Assembly: GCF_000817815.1 (NCBI RefSeq)
Contig: NZ_JPRD01000007.1
Coordinates: forward strand, 1-64,000
Source of the DNA: Vibrio owensii CAIM 1854 = LMG 25443
Lineage (GTDB): Bacteria > Pseudomonadota > Gammaproteobacteria > Enterobacterales > Vibrionaceae
Direction: 5' to 3'
Length of the DNA stretch: 64,000 nucleotides
Shown: in pieces, positions 15,935 through 25,122 of the stretch
Layout: every line of letters starts with the position of its first letter
Numbering within the stretch: position 1 is the first letter of the stretch
Notes under the pieces: model-generated
Databases searched by the model: none
Told to the model about the DNA's origin: nothing
What the model saw: only the letters and a program-made list of their open reading frames with translations
Program-made: the position numbers and the translations under genes

Positions 15935-17095
15935 TTACAAACCCGCTGCCATTTGATGTTTTGACTTGGTCGCTGCGATTAGCATGTAGATGCAAGTTGC
16001 AAGCAATGCTGCGAACAAGTAGCCCAACAAGCCGTGCATCTGACCCATGAATTTATCAGCAACCACCGGACCTGCTACCGAGCCAACGCTGTAGCTGAAC
16101 AGCATGACTTGCGTTGCAGACACGATGAAACGCTCGTCCAAACCTTCGCAACCCAAGTTAATCGCGATTGGGTATAGTGCGAATGTCGCCATGCCCAATA
16201 GGAACAATGCCGCTGCCAATACTACCGCTGACGATGAAACGAAGGTCAGACCGATAGAGAAAATACCAAGGATACAGAAAAACGCCATTAGCACTGTACG
16301 TGCCATGTACTTGTTTAAGGTTGTCACCATTGGTTGAACCAGCATGCCACCTAGGATCACAAGCGCCATTAGAGTGCCAATGTCTTGGTGGCTGATTTTG
16401 CGGTTTGCAAGCTCAACAGGCATCAAACCGTAAATCGCACCTAAAGTAAGACCAGACACTACACAACCAATGATCGCAGCGTGGCTTAGTTTAGAAATCT
16501 GTTTAAACGACAGTGCAGTCGATTCATGGCTGTTTGGTTGTTCACAATCGATGAACAGCAGCACTAGCATCGCCATTAAGATCAGTGTTGTGATGGCAAT
16601 AAAAGGAACACCGCCGCTCACGCCAAGGATACCAATACCAAACTGACCCAGTGCAGAACCACCGTATAGTGACAGCATGTATAGGCTTAAACGTTTAGCG
16701 CGTGATGCTTCATCACCAGACATTAGCCATGATTCAACAATGACAAATACGCCAGCGACCGCAATACCTGCGATAAAACGTGCGACAAGCCATACCATGC
16801 CGTTAGGAATAATAGGCAGTACGATGATCGTTAGTGAAAATGCAGCTAAGCTACCTACAAACGCTTTACGGTGACCAACGTTGCGAACAATACGCTCAAA
16901 GAACATTGCACCGATCAATAGACCGCCATAGAACACACTCGCCAACCAACTCGCGTAATCAGCAGAGATGTTGTATTCACCAAGCATAAGAGGGATCAAG
17001 CTCATCAAATAGCCTGACGCCACTGCATAAAGAGACAGTGCTACGACAGGAACTGTGACTCGTGGTGATGCTGCAGGAATGGCTGTGTTTTCCAA
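15935..17095 (-). CDS. Major facilitator superfamily transporter
   Basis: A 386-residue, roughly 12-helix MFS protein. An early LASVFYGGLLIGAMFFERIVRNVGHRKAF segment is the family loop between helices 2 and 3, and FIAGIAVAGVFVIVESWLMSG resembles the YcaD-type subgroup. Substrate is unknown. The gene appears to start with TTG at 17095, since no ATG precedes the first helix in frame and a TAGGCG site lies upstream; the next in-frame ATG would remove part of helix 1. It is a monocistron with its own terminator. Confidence 0.82.
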   Translation of the reverse strand: MENTAIPAASPRVTVPVVALSLYAVASGYLMSLIPLMLGEYNISADYASWLASVFYGGLLIGAMFFERIVRNVGHRKAFVGSLAAFSLTIIVLPIIPNGMVWLVARFIAGIAVAGVFVIVESWLMSGDEASRAKRLSLYMLSLYGGSALGQFGIGILGVSGGVPFIAITTLILMAMLVLLFIDCEQPNSHESTALSFKQISKLSHAAIIGCVVSGLTLGAIYGLMPVELANRKISHQDIGTLMALVILGGMLVQPMVTTLNKYMARTVLMAFFCILGIFSIGLTFVSSSAVVLAAALFLLGMATFALYPIAINLGCEGLDERFIVSATQVMLFSYSVGSVAGPVVADKFMGQMHGLLGYLFAALLATCIYMLIAATKSKHQMAAGL

Positions 17096-17240
17096 TGTTT
17101 TGCGCCTATAAGTTAAGTAAAAATCAGGGGTTATTCGGCGCGAATATGAGGCTAATTAATAGGCAAGTAAAACGATATATTTGAGTCGTTTCGACAAAAG
17201 AAATTTATCGAAATTCTATGGGGAAATGCTGCATAAAAAC

Positions 17241-17263
17241 GCCAGCCTGTAAGCGAGGCTGGC
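17241..17263 (-). terminator. Terminator after trxC
   Basis: GCCAGCCT (17241-17248) pairs with AGGCTGGC (17256-17263). On the minus strand it is followed by GTTTTTA, right after the trxC stop at 17272. Confidence 0.87.
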
Positions 17264-17271
17264 GGAAGGAT

Positions 17272-17706
17272 TTATTTGCTAAGTGCTTGATTTAACCATT
17301 GATCGAATTGAGTCTTCGGTAGGGCACCGTTGACCATATCCACGCGCTGGCCATTCTTAAAAACCATAATGGTTGGGATGCTACGAATACCAAATTGAGC
17401 GGCAAGCTGCTGTTGCGCTTCGGTATCAATCTTGACAAAACGAGCGTTTCCGGTCTGTTCTTGTGCCACATCCGAGAAAACAGGCGCAAAACCAACACAT
17501 GGATTGCACCATGGTGCCCAAAAATCCACCACAACTGGCGTGTTACTTTCTAGCAGCGCCGAGAAGTTATCGACAGTGCCTTCTATCGGTGCGCCATCAA
17601 ACAGGGCGCTTTTGCATTTACCGCAACTTGCAGTTTCTGCAACTCGCTCATTAGGGACACGATTTAAACCGCCACAAGACGGGCAACGAGTTTTAAACGA
17701 TGACAT
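17272..17706 (-). CDS. trxC: Thioredoxin 2 with variant WCNPC active site
   Basis: A 144-residue cytoplasmic thioredoxin of the TrxC type. An N-terminal zinc ribbon has CPSC at residues 8-11 and CGKC at 28-31, followed by a thioredoxin fold. The redox motif reads WAPWCNPC (WCNPC at 66-70) where thioredoxins normally have WCGPC. The Gly-to-Asn change between the cysteines should alter redox potential or substrate choice. The remaining motifs (FVKIDTEAQQ, IRSIPTIMVFKNG with its cis-proline) are normal. The ATG at 17706 is preferred, with GGAAGAAGT upstream; an in-frame extension to 17760 adds no conserved sequence. In enterics trxC is part of the oxidative-stress response. Confidence 0.9.
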   Translation of the reverse strand: MSSFKTRCPSCGGLNRVPNERVAETASCGKCKSALFDGAPIEGTVDNFSALLESNTPVVVDFWAPWCNPCVGFAPVFSDVAQEQTGNARFVKIDTEAQQQLAAQFGIRSIPTIMVFKNGQRVDMVNGALPKTQFDQWLNQALSK

Positions 17707-17871
17707 GACTTCTTCCTTTATGACAACTTGATGAAAACATGACTTACCAGTCAGCCTCATAATTTGTATACTTATTTTTTAGCCTGCCGAATGATAAGAC
17801 GGCAAGTCTGTATTTGGACCCGAACAGGTTCTAAGAAATTTCATTAAAATACAACAATAAATAGGTCTGCG

Positions 17872-18969
17872 ATGACAAATTACTACGCTGAAATTACCGG
17901 TTGGGGAAAATGTCTTCCACCAGCCACGCTCTCTAACGATGACCTTAGCACTTTCCTTGAAACTTCAGATGAATGGATTCGCACCCGTACTGGTATTGAA
18001 AACCGTCGCATCAGCCACGTAAACACGTCTGACATGGCAACGGTAGCCGCGCAACACGCGATGGCTCGTGCAGGTGTAGAAGCGAGTGACATCGACCTAA
18101 TCATTGTTGCGACATGCTCTCCTGACTCTCTTATTCCAAACATTGCTTCTAAGGTTCAGCAAAACCTTGGTATTCGCTCTGCTGCTGCATTCGATTTAAA
18201 CGCGGCATGTACTGGCTTCGTGTACGGCCTAGAAACAGGTACACGTTTGATTCAATCGGGCAACTACCGAAACGCAATCATTATTGGTGCAGAGCGTCTT
18301 TCTTTCTACATCGACTGGGCAATGCGCGATACTGCTGTACTGTTCGGCGATGGTGCAGGGGCCGTTGTTCTGACTCGTACAGAGCAAGAAACCGGTCTAC
18401 TGCAATCGCAAATTGGTTGTGATGCAAAAGGGCGCGACATCCTTTCTGTACCTAAGTTTGGTACATGCATGGATCGCTTTGCGGAAGATAACGGTTACTG
18501 GGACTTTAACTTTGTAGGTCAAGAGATCTTCAAACGTGCCGTAAAAGGCATGGGTCTAGCGGCGAAAACGGTTTTGAAAGCTTCAGAACTAACCACAGAT
18601 CAAATCGACGTGGTAATCCCGCACCAAGCAAACATCCGTATCATCCAAACGCTGTGTGACCTTTCTGGTATCCCACAAGAAAAAGCGTTTGTGAACATCC
18701 AAAACTACGGCAACACTTCGGCAGCGACGGTGCCAATCGCATTGTGTGAAGCGCTAGAACAAGGCCGTGTTAAGCCAGGTGACAACATGTTATTAGCAGC
18801 GTTCGGTGCTGGCCTAACATGGGGTGCAGCTGTGTTGAAGTGGGGTGACCGCGTAACGCCAATTGCTGAAAGCGACGCTGCGCTACCTGAGAGTGACAAG
18901 TCTGCACTTGAGCTACTAGAGCGTGCTATTAAGCTTTGCAATGAACGCCCACGTGGTGAAGAAGCATAA
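17872..18969 (+). CDS. Beta-ketoacyl-ACP synthase III-like (FabH family)
   Basis: A 365-residue thiolase-fold synthase. The catalytic triad is visible: Cys near 113 in NAACTGF, His near 250 in IPHQAN and Asn near 280 in [11 protein letters not shown]. FabH enzymes condense acetyl- or other acyl-CoA with malonyl-ACP to start fatty acids. This protein is about 45 residues longer than typical FabH because of a C-terminal tail (after VLKWGD) rich in Asp, Glu and Leu. It is not inside a fab cluster, so it is likely the second FabH of vibrios (FabH2-like) rather than the housekeeping one. The ribosome site is weak (AGGTCTGCG). Confidence 0.88.
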   Translation: MTNYYAEITGWGKCLPPATLSNDDLSTFLETSDEWIRTRTGIENRRISHVNTSDMATVAAQHAMARAGVEASDIDLIIVATCSPDSLIPNIASKVQQNLGIRSAAAFDLNAACTGFVYGLETGTRLIQSGNYRNAIIIGAERLSFYIDWAMRDTAVLFGDGAGAVVLTRTEQETGLLQSQIGCDAKGRDILSVPKFGTCMDRFAEDNGYWDFNFVGQEIFKRAVKGMGLAAKTVLKASELTTDQIDVVIPHQANIRIIQTLCDLSGIPQEKAFVNIQNYGNTSAATVPIALCEALEQGRVKPGDNMLLAAFGAGLTWGAAVLKWGDRVTPIAESDAALPESDKSALELLERAIKLCNERPRGEEA

Positions 18970-19010
18970 CTAGCGCGAGCGGCTAACTGGTCAAAATAAG
19001 TAATAAGTGA

Positions 19011-19035
19011 AAGGGAGCATAACGCTCCCTTTTTT
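19011..19035 (+). terminator. Terminator between FabH-like and DUF1501 genes
   Basis: AAGGGAGC pairs with GCTCCCTT around ATAAC and is followed by TTTTTA. It lies in the convergent gap. Confidence 0.93.
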
Positions 19036-19053
19036 ATGCCTATCCGGTAGGTG

Positions 19054-20379
19054 TTAAGACATAAAACCGAGATTTGATGAAGAGAAGTTTCGGATATTGG
19101 GGAACACGTAATCCAACGCTGCGCCATCGGTAATGCCCATCCATTGAGCTAGCGTTGCACCCACTTGGTCAGTACCGATTTTCGGAATCAAACGTCCTTT
19201 CGAGTAATCATCTTCGCCATCTAATACCAATTCAGGCCATGTTCCAATTGGCTTCGACCCGTTAACCGCGCCACCCATAATAAACTGATGTCCGCCCCAA
19301 CCATGGTCGGTGCCGTTACCGTTGTTTGTCATGCGGCGGCCAAAGTCAGACATGGTAAATGTAGTGACATTGTCACGCATTCCAAGTGCATCGATTGCTC
19401 GATACATGGCAAACAGGTTTGTCGCTAAGTCTCCCAACAACGCAGGGTGTTTCGACAGTTGCGAATCATGAACGTCATAACCAGTATGTTTAACGAAGAA
19501 CACTTGTTGCTGTTGATTCAAGTAACTTTGGCTCGCAATCAATTTGTAGACCGTCTGCATTTGCTTACCAAGCGTTGTAGAGGAAAAGAGCGGTGCATCT
19601 TCTACATTGTGCAGTTGTTCTGCCAACACGCCACTCATGGTCATAGACTCATCAACCATCAGATTAAAGTGACCATTGAATGGATTATTAGAAGCCGTCG
19701 CCAACAGTTGATCATAGACCTCTTTGTAAAGTGGATTGCCAATCGCGCTCAGCTGTACGGCTCGGTCTTTCTTAAGCACGGTTTGTCGGTGTTCAAGTGA
19801 ACGTAACCACAAGGAATCACCATGAACACTGTACAGCGGCGTAATCTCTGAGTGTGAGCTCATGACATCGAGCATTCTTCCTGCCCAACCTAGGTTTGTG
19901 AACGTGTTCATGCCGCCGCGCATTAAAGTGTTGCTTTGCGAGTTGTGAGAAAAGAGCTGATCAGGCAAAGCAACCTCACCAGATTCAATCATCTGTTTCG
20001 TCATGGGTTGCTCAAGGACACCACTGTTAAGCACGACAGTGGCATCACCGTTATCGAACATTTCAGCCAGTCGAGCTAACTTTGGATGCATACCCAAGGG
20101 TACCGTATTGCCTTGGTTGTCTGTGGCATTTAACCCAATAGGTATGATGCTGTTTTTGGCAACAGAGAGTTTGCCTCTCACGTTGGCGTATTGGTCGTAA
20201 TGGAAGTCGGACAAGGGCAGGAATGTATTAATAGCATCATTACCGCCAGACAAATACACACAGATAAGCGCACGAAAATCATTGGTTTGTGAAGCCATTG
20301 CATAACCTGGTAAACCCACGGAAGCCATAGCACCCAAAGAAGCCGTACTTTTCATAAAATTGCGTCGTGAAAGTTTCAT
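19054..20379 (-). CDS. DUF1501 protein with Tat signal
   Basis: A 441-residue exported protein. The N-terminus MKLSRRNFMKSTASLG carries a twin-arginine motif, and cleavage is likely near GYAMA. The body matches DUF1501, a sulfatase/alkaline phosphatase-like fold, with YLSGGNDAINTFLPL early and FTMSDFGRRMTNNGNGTDHG late, which would hold metal ligands. The family almost always sits beside DUF1800, as here (9 nt downstream of it). No reaction has been proven for the pair. A Tat route suggests the protein folds, perhaps with metal, before export. AGGAGCGACTT precedes the ATG. Confidence 0.9.
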   Translation of the reverse strand: MKLSRRNFMKSTASLGAMASVGLPGYAMASQTNDFRALICVYLSGGNDAINTFLPLSDFHYDQYANVRGKLSVAKNSIIPIGLNATDNQGNTVPLGMHPKLARLAEMFDNGDATVVLNSGVLEQPMTKQMIESGEVALPDQLFSHNSQSNTLMRGGMNTFTNLGWAGRMLDVMSSHSEITPLYSVHGDSLWLRSLEHRQTVLKKDRAVQLSAIGNPLYKEVYDQLLATASNNPFNGHFNLMVDESMTMSGVLAEQLHNVEDAPLFSSTTLGKQMQTVYKLIASQSYLNQQQQVFFVKHTGYDVHDSQLSKHPALLGDLATNLFAMYRAIDALGMRDNVTTFTMSDFGRRMTNNGNGTDHGWGGHQFIMGGAVNGSKPIGTWPELVLDGEDDYSKGRLIPKIGTDQVGATLAQWMGITDGAALDYVFPNIRNFSSSNLGFMS

Positions 20380-20388
20380 AAGTCGCTC

Positions 20389-21951
20389 CTAATTTTGAAT
20401 GTAGAATTCGCTGCCAGAAATCGCGGTGAAAATCACTAAGGCAAGTTTGGTGGTGGGAACATAATTGGTTTTGTATTTGTTGAGTGCGTTGTGCATGATT
20501 TGTTTTAGCTGCGGAGAAGCCGTGCCCGCAAAGAAACGCACATCGATGGCCTCAATCAATGCCTCATGATCATCAAGCAACTCGTACAACTCAGTCATAT
20601 CCAATGAGTAAGTCGAGCCAGAACCTTTACGAACGCTGTAAAGCATGAAGTTAACCAACTCTGTATATACCGACCAATCCAATAGTTCGTACTCAGGCGA
20701 AACCATTCCGGTAAACACAAAGTCGGCTGAAGGCTGATAATCGGGCGAATAGAAGTTAAACACAGAAGGTGACCGCAGTGGTCCTTGATTGGCGATGTTC
20801 ATCAACGATACCGCGCCATCGTATCGTGCAGCGTCGAGTGTAAAACCCGCCGCGCGATGGAAATTGGTGAGCACCAAGATTGGCTCTTTTACTTTTATTG
20901 GGCGAATGGAGGTTTTCCCGCGAGCCTCGTCATCAAGTAAGATCGCTCGGATGACAGAATTCAAATCACCCTTTACATCATTGCCATTGTTATTGAACAC
21001 GGTTGCGACTCTTGCAATGTATTCAGGTGTTGGATTAGAGGTCACAAAGCGTTGGATGAGCAACTTAGAGACAAACGGCCCGATATTGTCGTGACTCATC
21101 AAAATATCAATGACACGTTCCAGCTCCTCTTCGGCGGTCAGTCCCGCAGGGATCTTGCTACCGAGTACGTGTTTTTCACCAGTGTCGTGGCGGTTTTTAA
21201 TCACGCGCATAGGCTTCACAAACGTGTTGTCTGACTTGTTCCAACCCGTCAGCGCGCGTGCGAGTTCTTGTATGTCTGTTTGTGTGTAGGTCGCGAGCGC
21301 ATGCCCAGTTTCTAAATCGTATTTTACGCTGCCGTCTAAGTTCAATTGATACAAACCAATGGTGAACAGTTGCATCAATTCACGAGCAAAGTTTTCATCT
21401 GGCAGTGCACCTGTCGCCGCGTTTGCTTTTGCGCTTCCCATCATTGACAAATAGTTTCCCATGGCAGGGTGCATAGCGGTTTTTAGCAACAAGTCACGAT
21501 AGTTGCCAAAGGCATTTTCGACCAGTAAGTCATAATAATTGACCAGACTTTCCGGCTTGCTACCTAGTAGGCCGCCATATCGGGATACGACGAGCACTTG
21601 GCTAAGAGCAAAGGCCATTCTTTGTCTGAGTTGATCTTCGGAAGTGAGGACGATTTGATACCAAGCGTTTTCTCGGTTTGCTTGTGCCCCTTTACTAAAA
21701 GGCGTGAAGTAAAGATCACTGTGATAAGTGGGAGGGAGAAGTATTTGTTCTGTAATCCAATCCTCGTAATTGGTTTGATTTATTTGGTCGATTAAAGCAG
21801 GAGTGGGACCAAATGTGGTTTGATATAGAAAGCGTGCAGTTGGTAGATCTGGGTCGTCTTCGTCCGCCGATACTGGTCCTACAAAAAACAACAGCATGGC
21901 AACAAAACCTAGCACCCAACAAGAAATCTCATTCTGTTTCTGACGTCTCAT
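20389..21951 (-). CDS. DUF1800 exported protein
   Basis: A 520-residue protein of the DUF1800 family. A signal peptide ends near PVSADED. Family signatures include ARFLYQTTFGPT, RQRMAFALSQVLVVS, PDENFARELMQLFTIGLY and ARALTGW. The start at 21951 gives a proper signal peptide; an in-frame ATG at 22014 would add 21 residues and weaken it. It is the first gene of a two-gene operon with the Tat-exported DUF1501 protein. The function of these families is unknown; the pair probably acts together outside the cytoplasm. The divergent neighbour is an acidic lipoprotein. Confidence 0.88.
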   Translation of the reverse strand: MRRQKQNEISCWVLGFVAMLLFFVGPVSADEDDPDLPTARFLYQTTFGPTPALIDQINQTNYEDWITEQILLPPTYHSDLYFTPFSKGAQANRENAWYQIVLTSEDQLRQRMAFALSQVLVVSRYGGLLGSKPESLVNYYDLLVENAFGNYRDLLLKTAMHPAMGNYLSMMGSAKANAATGALPDENFARELMQLFTIGLYQLNLDGSVKYDLETGHALATYTQTDIQELARALTGWNKSDNTFVKPMRVIKNRHDTGEKHVLGSKIPAGLTAEEELERVIDILMSHDNIGPFVSKLLIQRFVTSNPTPEYIARVATVFNNNGNDVKGDLNSVIRAILLDDEARGKTSIRPIKVKEPILVLTNFHRAAGFTLDAARYDGAVSLMNIANQGPLRSPSVFNFYSPDYQPSADFVFTGMVSPEYELLDWSVYTELVNFMLYSVRKGSGSTYSLDMTELYELLDDHEALIEAIDVRFFAGTASPQLKQIMHNALNKYKTNYVPTTKLALVIFTAISGSEFYIQN

Positions 21952-22529
21952 AGTTAACTCGCTTACCCAAAGGAACGACTTAAATCCATTTAACGGGAGT
22001 AAAATGAAGCTCATAGTGAGCTGTAAAATAAAGTAACGAAATCAAGCAGCTGCAGAGCGGAGTATAGACGGGAAAATTCACTAACAAAGTATGATTTCTC
22101 AGAAAATAATCTGGATTGAAAAACGTAGGCTCACGTTTTGTTTGATAAATAACTGATAGATAAGAGCCAAAACTGCCTTGTTAAACTTCAAATTAATTAT
22201 GAAATATTTAAGCAAGCTTTCATGTTTTGCCCGTTTTTATCATTCGAACGCTCAATGGTTGGCTTGTTGATATATCACTTAGTTTGGTTGAAATGAGCCT
22301 TTAAAGAAATTAGATCTAAAAAAACATGCCAGAGTGATTACTTTACTGATCGATCTATTAATTAAGTTGCATAAAGCGTGAATAAGCTCACGATTGTACA
22401 TAAATTGCACAAATAAATGCGATCAATAACTAACATTTACCGGGTCGATGAGTTCGACACGGTTCAATCCGCAGCTAGTAAAGAGGAGAGGTAATAGCTG
22501 CACCATAAATGTTGGATAGGAGAGCACAT
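21952..22529 (+). promoter_or_regulatory. Divergent promoter region with CRP-type site at 22377-22392
   Basis: The 578 nt between the DUF1800 start and the acidic lipoprotein start hold no supported gene. CGTGA-ATAAGC-TCACG at 22377-22392 matches the CRP consensus TGTGA-N6-TCACA at all core GTGA/TCAC positions. It lies about 140 nt upstream of the lipoprotein ATG. The rest is AT-rich. A purine stretch AAAGAGGAGAGGTAA at about 22479-22493 looks like a ribosome site but no open frame starts from it. Confidence 0.5.
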
Positions 22530-24998
22530 ATGGAAGCTCGCAAAACTATGCTCGCTGTTGTTATTGCATCTACGGTCGCTGCGTGTGGCAGTGATGACAA
22601 TGATGAGAGCGCCAGTCAAACGTACACACTTAATGGTACCGTCGTAGATGGCTACATCTATAACGCCTTAGTCTGGATGGACATCGATAGAGATGGTGAG
22701 CCAGACGCCGATGAACCTCAGGCAAATACTGGCCTTGATGGTACATATTCATTTCAAATCTCAGAAGCACAAAAGGACGCCTTAGTGGGTGTGCCAATTT
22801 TGGCTCAGTTAACAAACGACTCTGTCGATGTGGGGACTGAACCCCCAACCACGATGGAAGAGTTAGATCAGAAAATCGCTGCCAATGAAGCAGAGAAAGT
22901 CTTTGAAGATGCTGAAGATGGGCACGCCATTGTTCTTGGGATGCCACCTTTAACACAAGCCGACTTTGATGATCTTGAAGACGGTGAACTCGATGGTCAG
23001 GTCATCAACCCTTTTACTACCCAAGTTCATGAAGAGCTGACGTCTCGAGTAAGCGCCGTTCTGGAAGATCAAAACCTCGATGAGTTGAGTGATGAGGAAA
23101 TCGCAGCGCTGCTTGTCGCGCTTGGAAGCTTAGTGAACCAAGCAATTGACGATGCAGTCGACGAGTTAAAAGAAGAGCTCGAAGACAGCACCTTGACCGA
23201 TGAAGAACTTAAAGACCGTTTGATGGGTGATTTTATCGCTGAAGGCGACACAGGCGAAATTCTAGAACTAGCTGAAAGTAAAGTCGACGAGCGCGTATCG
23301 GATGAGCGAGTTGCCGAAGAGTTAGAAGATGAATATCCCGACGGTAAGGTGACCCATTACTCGTACACAGACAGTTACTATGGTACGCCGGACAATATGG
23401 ACATCTCATTAGACTTCACGGTAGAGGGCAGTGAAACGGAGATCGTCGATGAAACCGCGAACACATTGACCTATCAAGCCACGGCTACAGAATATTATCA
23501 ACGAGCCGGCGTAAAAACGGTGTTCAGTACATTTACAGAGGAAGCGGTGCAGAACCTCGATGACGGTACCTTCACGGTCAAGATAACGTTTAAAGCAGAC
23601 TTGAACTTTGATGGCGAGTTTGATTTCACTAGCCATGTATATGATGTCGGCGTCGCAGATGAGGGCGAGACTCGCGGTCAGTGGGAATTTACCCGTTACG
23701 TTGATGAATCCAACCCTGCCGATTCTGGTGGTGACAGCGTCACTACAGATGACCCAGAACGCGAGTTAAGTTACAGCACGGTGGATTTGTTTGCAGAAGC
23801 GGTCATGGCCGGCGATATGTCTGGTGTGGACTTACTTCAAACCATGGTTGAGGTAGAAGAAACAACGGCAGATTATGATTACGAATCTCGTGAATTTAAA
23901 GAGTACGACTTAGATGCTGCAGTTCCTCTAGAAGCAGCCACCTATGCGCAAGTTCGTGAACGATGGGACTATGTGGATGGTGGTAACAAAGAAGTCATCA
24001 AGCATGATTGGGATGCAGACGGTTCAGTTAATGAAACGACAACAAGTATGAATAATGCCGATGGCTCCGAGTCATACACGAAAGCAGGCCCAGTTTGGAA
24101 CTGGGATGGCTCAGTTAGCTTCGAATACCAAGTCAATTATTGGGAAGAATATACCTATACCAAGGGTGTCAACGACGACAGTCAGAAAATCGAAACGAGT
24201 GTGGGTGGCAAATATATTCTCGATGAAGCTAACGCGGTCAAAAAAGTCGATGAAAATGGCGATGGTATGAGGTTCAACCGTTGGGACGAAGTGAAAACCT
24301 ATTGGTCAGAGACAGATATTCGTACTCACGTTGAATGGCAACACTTTGCAATTGAAGGGTATGACTACACTTTTAATGATGGTGGACAAAAATACAGTAC
24401 TCTGATCAACGACAATTACACAGGTTATCCTGAGTACGTCGGTCCTTATATTGAAGACTTAGACGAACTGGTCGACGGTTGGCTCGAAGAAGGACTGTCT
24501 GAACAAGCGATCTGGTTGCGAGTCATTGGTGAGTCTATCCGTGGCGTGAGTCGCAGTGAGGGTTACGATTACTGCGAGGTCAATGCGACTGGTGCATCAG
24601 TCAATGCCGCGTTGTTGGCGTCGGAGCTAACAAAGTGTGGCGGACTTCAACCATTAACGGCGGATGACGTTGTCGATTCAAGACTGACGAGACGCAAAGG
24701 AAACGGCGTCGAAGTCCGTTTCTGGGACATCTATGAAGGCGGTATGGCGGATCGCGAGACTTGGAAAGCCGAAGGCAATACAGAAAACCTCGGTTGGGAT
24801 TGGAGTATCACCTCAGAAGGTTACTTAAGGTTAAGCAAAGGAGACGATTTTGTTCGTTTGATTGCGCCTTACTTCAAAGGTGAATATGGCGCTGCAGTTA
24901 TTATCTTTGACGAGTACTCAGATACAAGTATGAACGAGATGTGGAGTACGTATTTTGTCGATACTGTGGATTTATACATACCACCACAACCTGAGTAA
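22530..24998 (+). CDS. Large acidic lipoprotein with Asp-rich calcium-type motifs
   Basis: An 822-residue protein. MEARKTMLAVVIASTVAAC gives a lipoprotein signal with Cys19 as the lipidated residue, followed by a GSDDNDES linker that should avoid inner-membrane retention. Residues about 27-75 look like a carboxypeptidase-regulatory or Ig-like fold. Calcium-type DxDxDG loops occur several times (DIDRDGEPDADE near 51, DLNFDGEFDF, DWDADGSVNE, DENGDGMRFN). Residues about 170-260 are predicted helical and very rich in Glu and Asp. I recognise no enzyme. ATG 22530 has GGAGAGC upstream. It is likely an outer-membrane or surface lipoprotein; divergence from DUF1501/DUF1800 suggests a shared task. Confidence 0.75.
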   Translation: MEARKTMLAVVIASTVAACGSDDNDESASQTYTLNGTVVDGYIYNALVWMDIDRDGEPDADEPQANTGLDGTYSFQISEAQKDALVGVPILAQLTNDSVDVGTEPPTTMEELDQKIAANEAEKVFEDAEDGHAIVLGMPPLTQADFDDLEDGELDGQVINPFTTQVHEELTSRVSAVLEDQNLDELSDEEIAALLVALGSLVNQAIDDAVDELKEELEDSTLTDEELKDRLMGDFIAEGDTGEILELAESKVDERVSDERVAEELEDEYPDGKVTHYSYTDSYYGTPDNMDISLDFTVEGSETEIVDETANTLTYQATATEYYQRAGVKTVFSTFTEEAVQNLDDGTFTVKITFKADLNFDGEFDFTSHVYDVGVADEGETRGQWEFTRYVDESNPADSGGDSVTTDDPERELSYSTVDLFAEAVMAGDMSGVDLLQTMVEVEETTADYDYESREFKEYDLDAAVPLEAATYAQVRERWDYVDGGNKEVIKHDWDADGSVNETTTSMNNADGSESYTKAGPVWNWDGSVSFEYQVNYWEEYTYTKGVNDDSQKIETSVGGKYILDEANAVKKVDENGDGMRFNRWDEVKTYWSETDIRTHVEWQHFAIEGYDYTFNDGGQKYSTLINDNYTGYPEYVGPYIEDLDELVDGWLEEGLSEQAIWLRVIGESIRGVSRSEGYDYCEVNATGASVNAALLASELTKCGGLQPLTADDVVDSRLTRRKGNGVEVRFWDIYEGGMADRETWKAEGNTENLGWDWSITSEGYLRLSKGDDFVRLIAPYFKGEYGAAVIIFDEYSDTSMNEMWSTYFVDTVDLYIPPQPE

Positions 24999-25052
24999 AA
25001 AAGCCAAGTTGCTCGTAGCATCGATAACGAATTAAGCACAAGAGCTTAAACT

Positions 25053-25097
25053 AAAAAGCCGCTCGCTCATTGTATTAACTCGAGTGCGCGGCTTTTT
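25053..25097 (-). terminator. Bidirectional terminator after lipoprotein and HMG-CoA reductase
   Basis: AAAAAGCCGC (25053-25062) pairs with GCGGCTTTTT (25088-25097). The stem is extended by CGCTC/GAGTG pairing, and the element sits between convergent genes. Confidence 0.88.
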
Positions 25098-25122
25098 GTT
25101 TTAACGAATTAGGCTCAACAGC

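Noticed and set aside
22630..22956. 108-codon minus-strand frame inside the acidic lipoprotein gene.
   Set aside because: His- and Leu-rich antisense product of GAT/GAA-rich coding sequence; no ribosome site or family.
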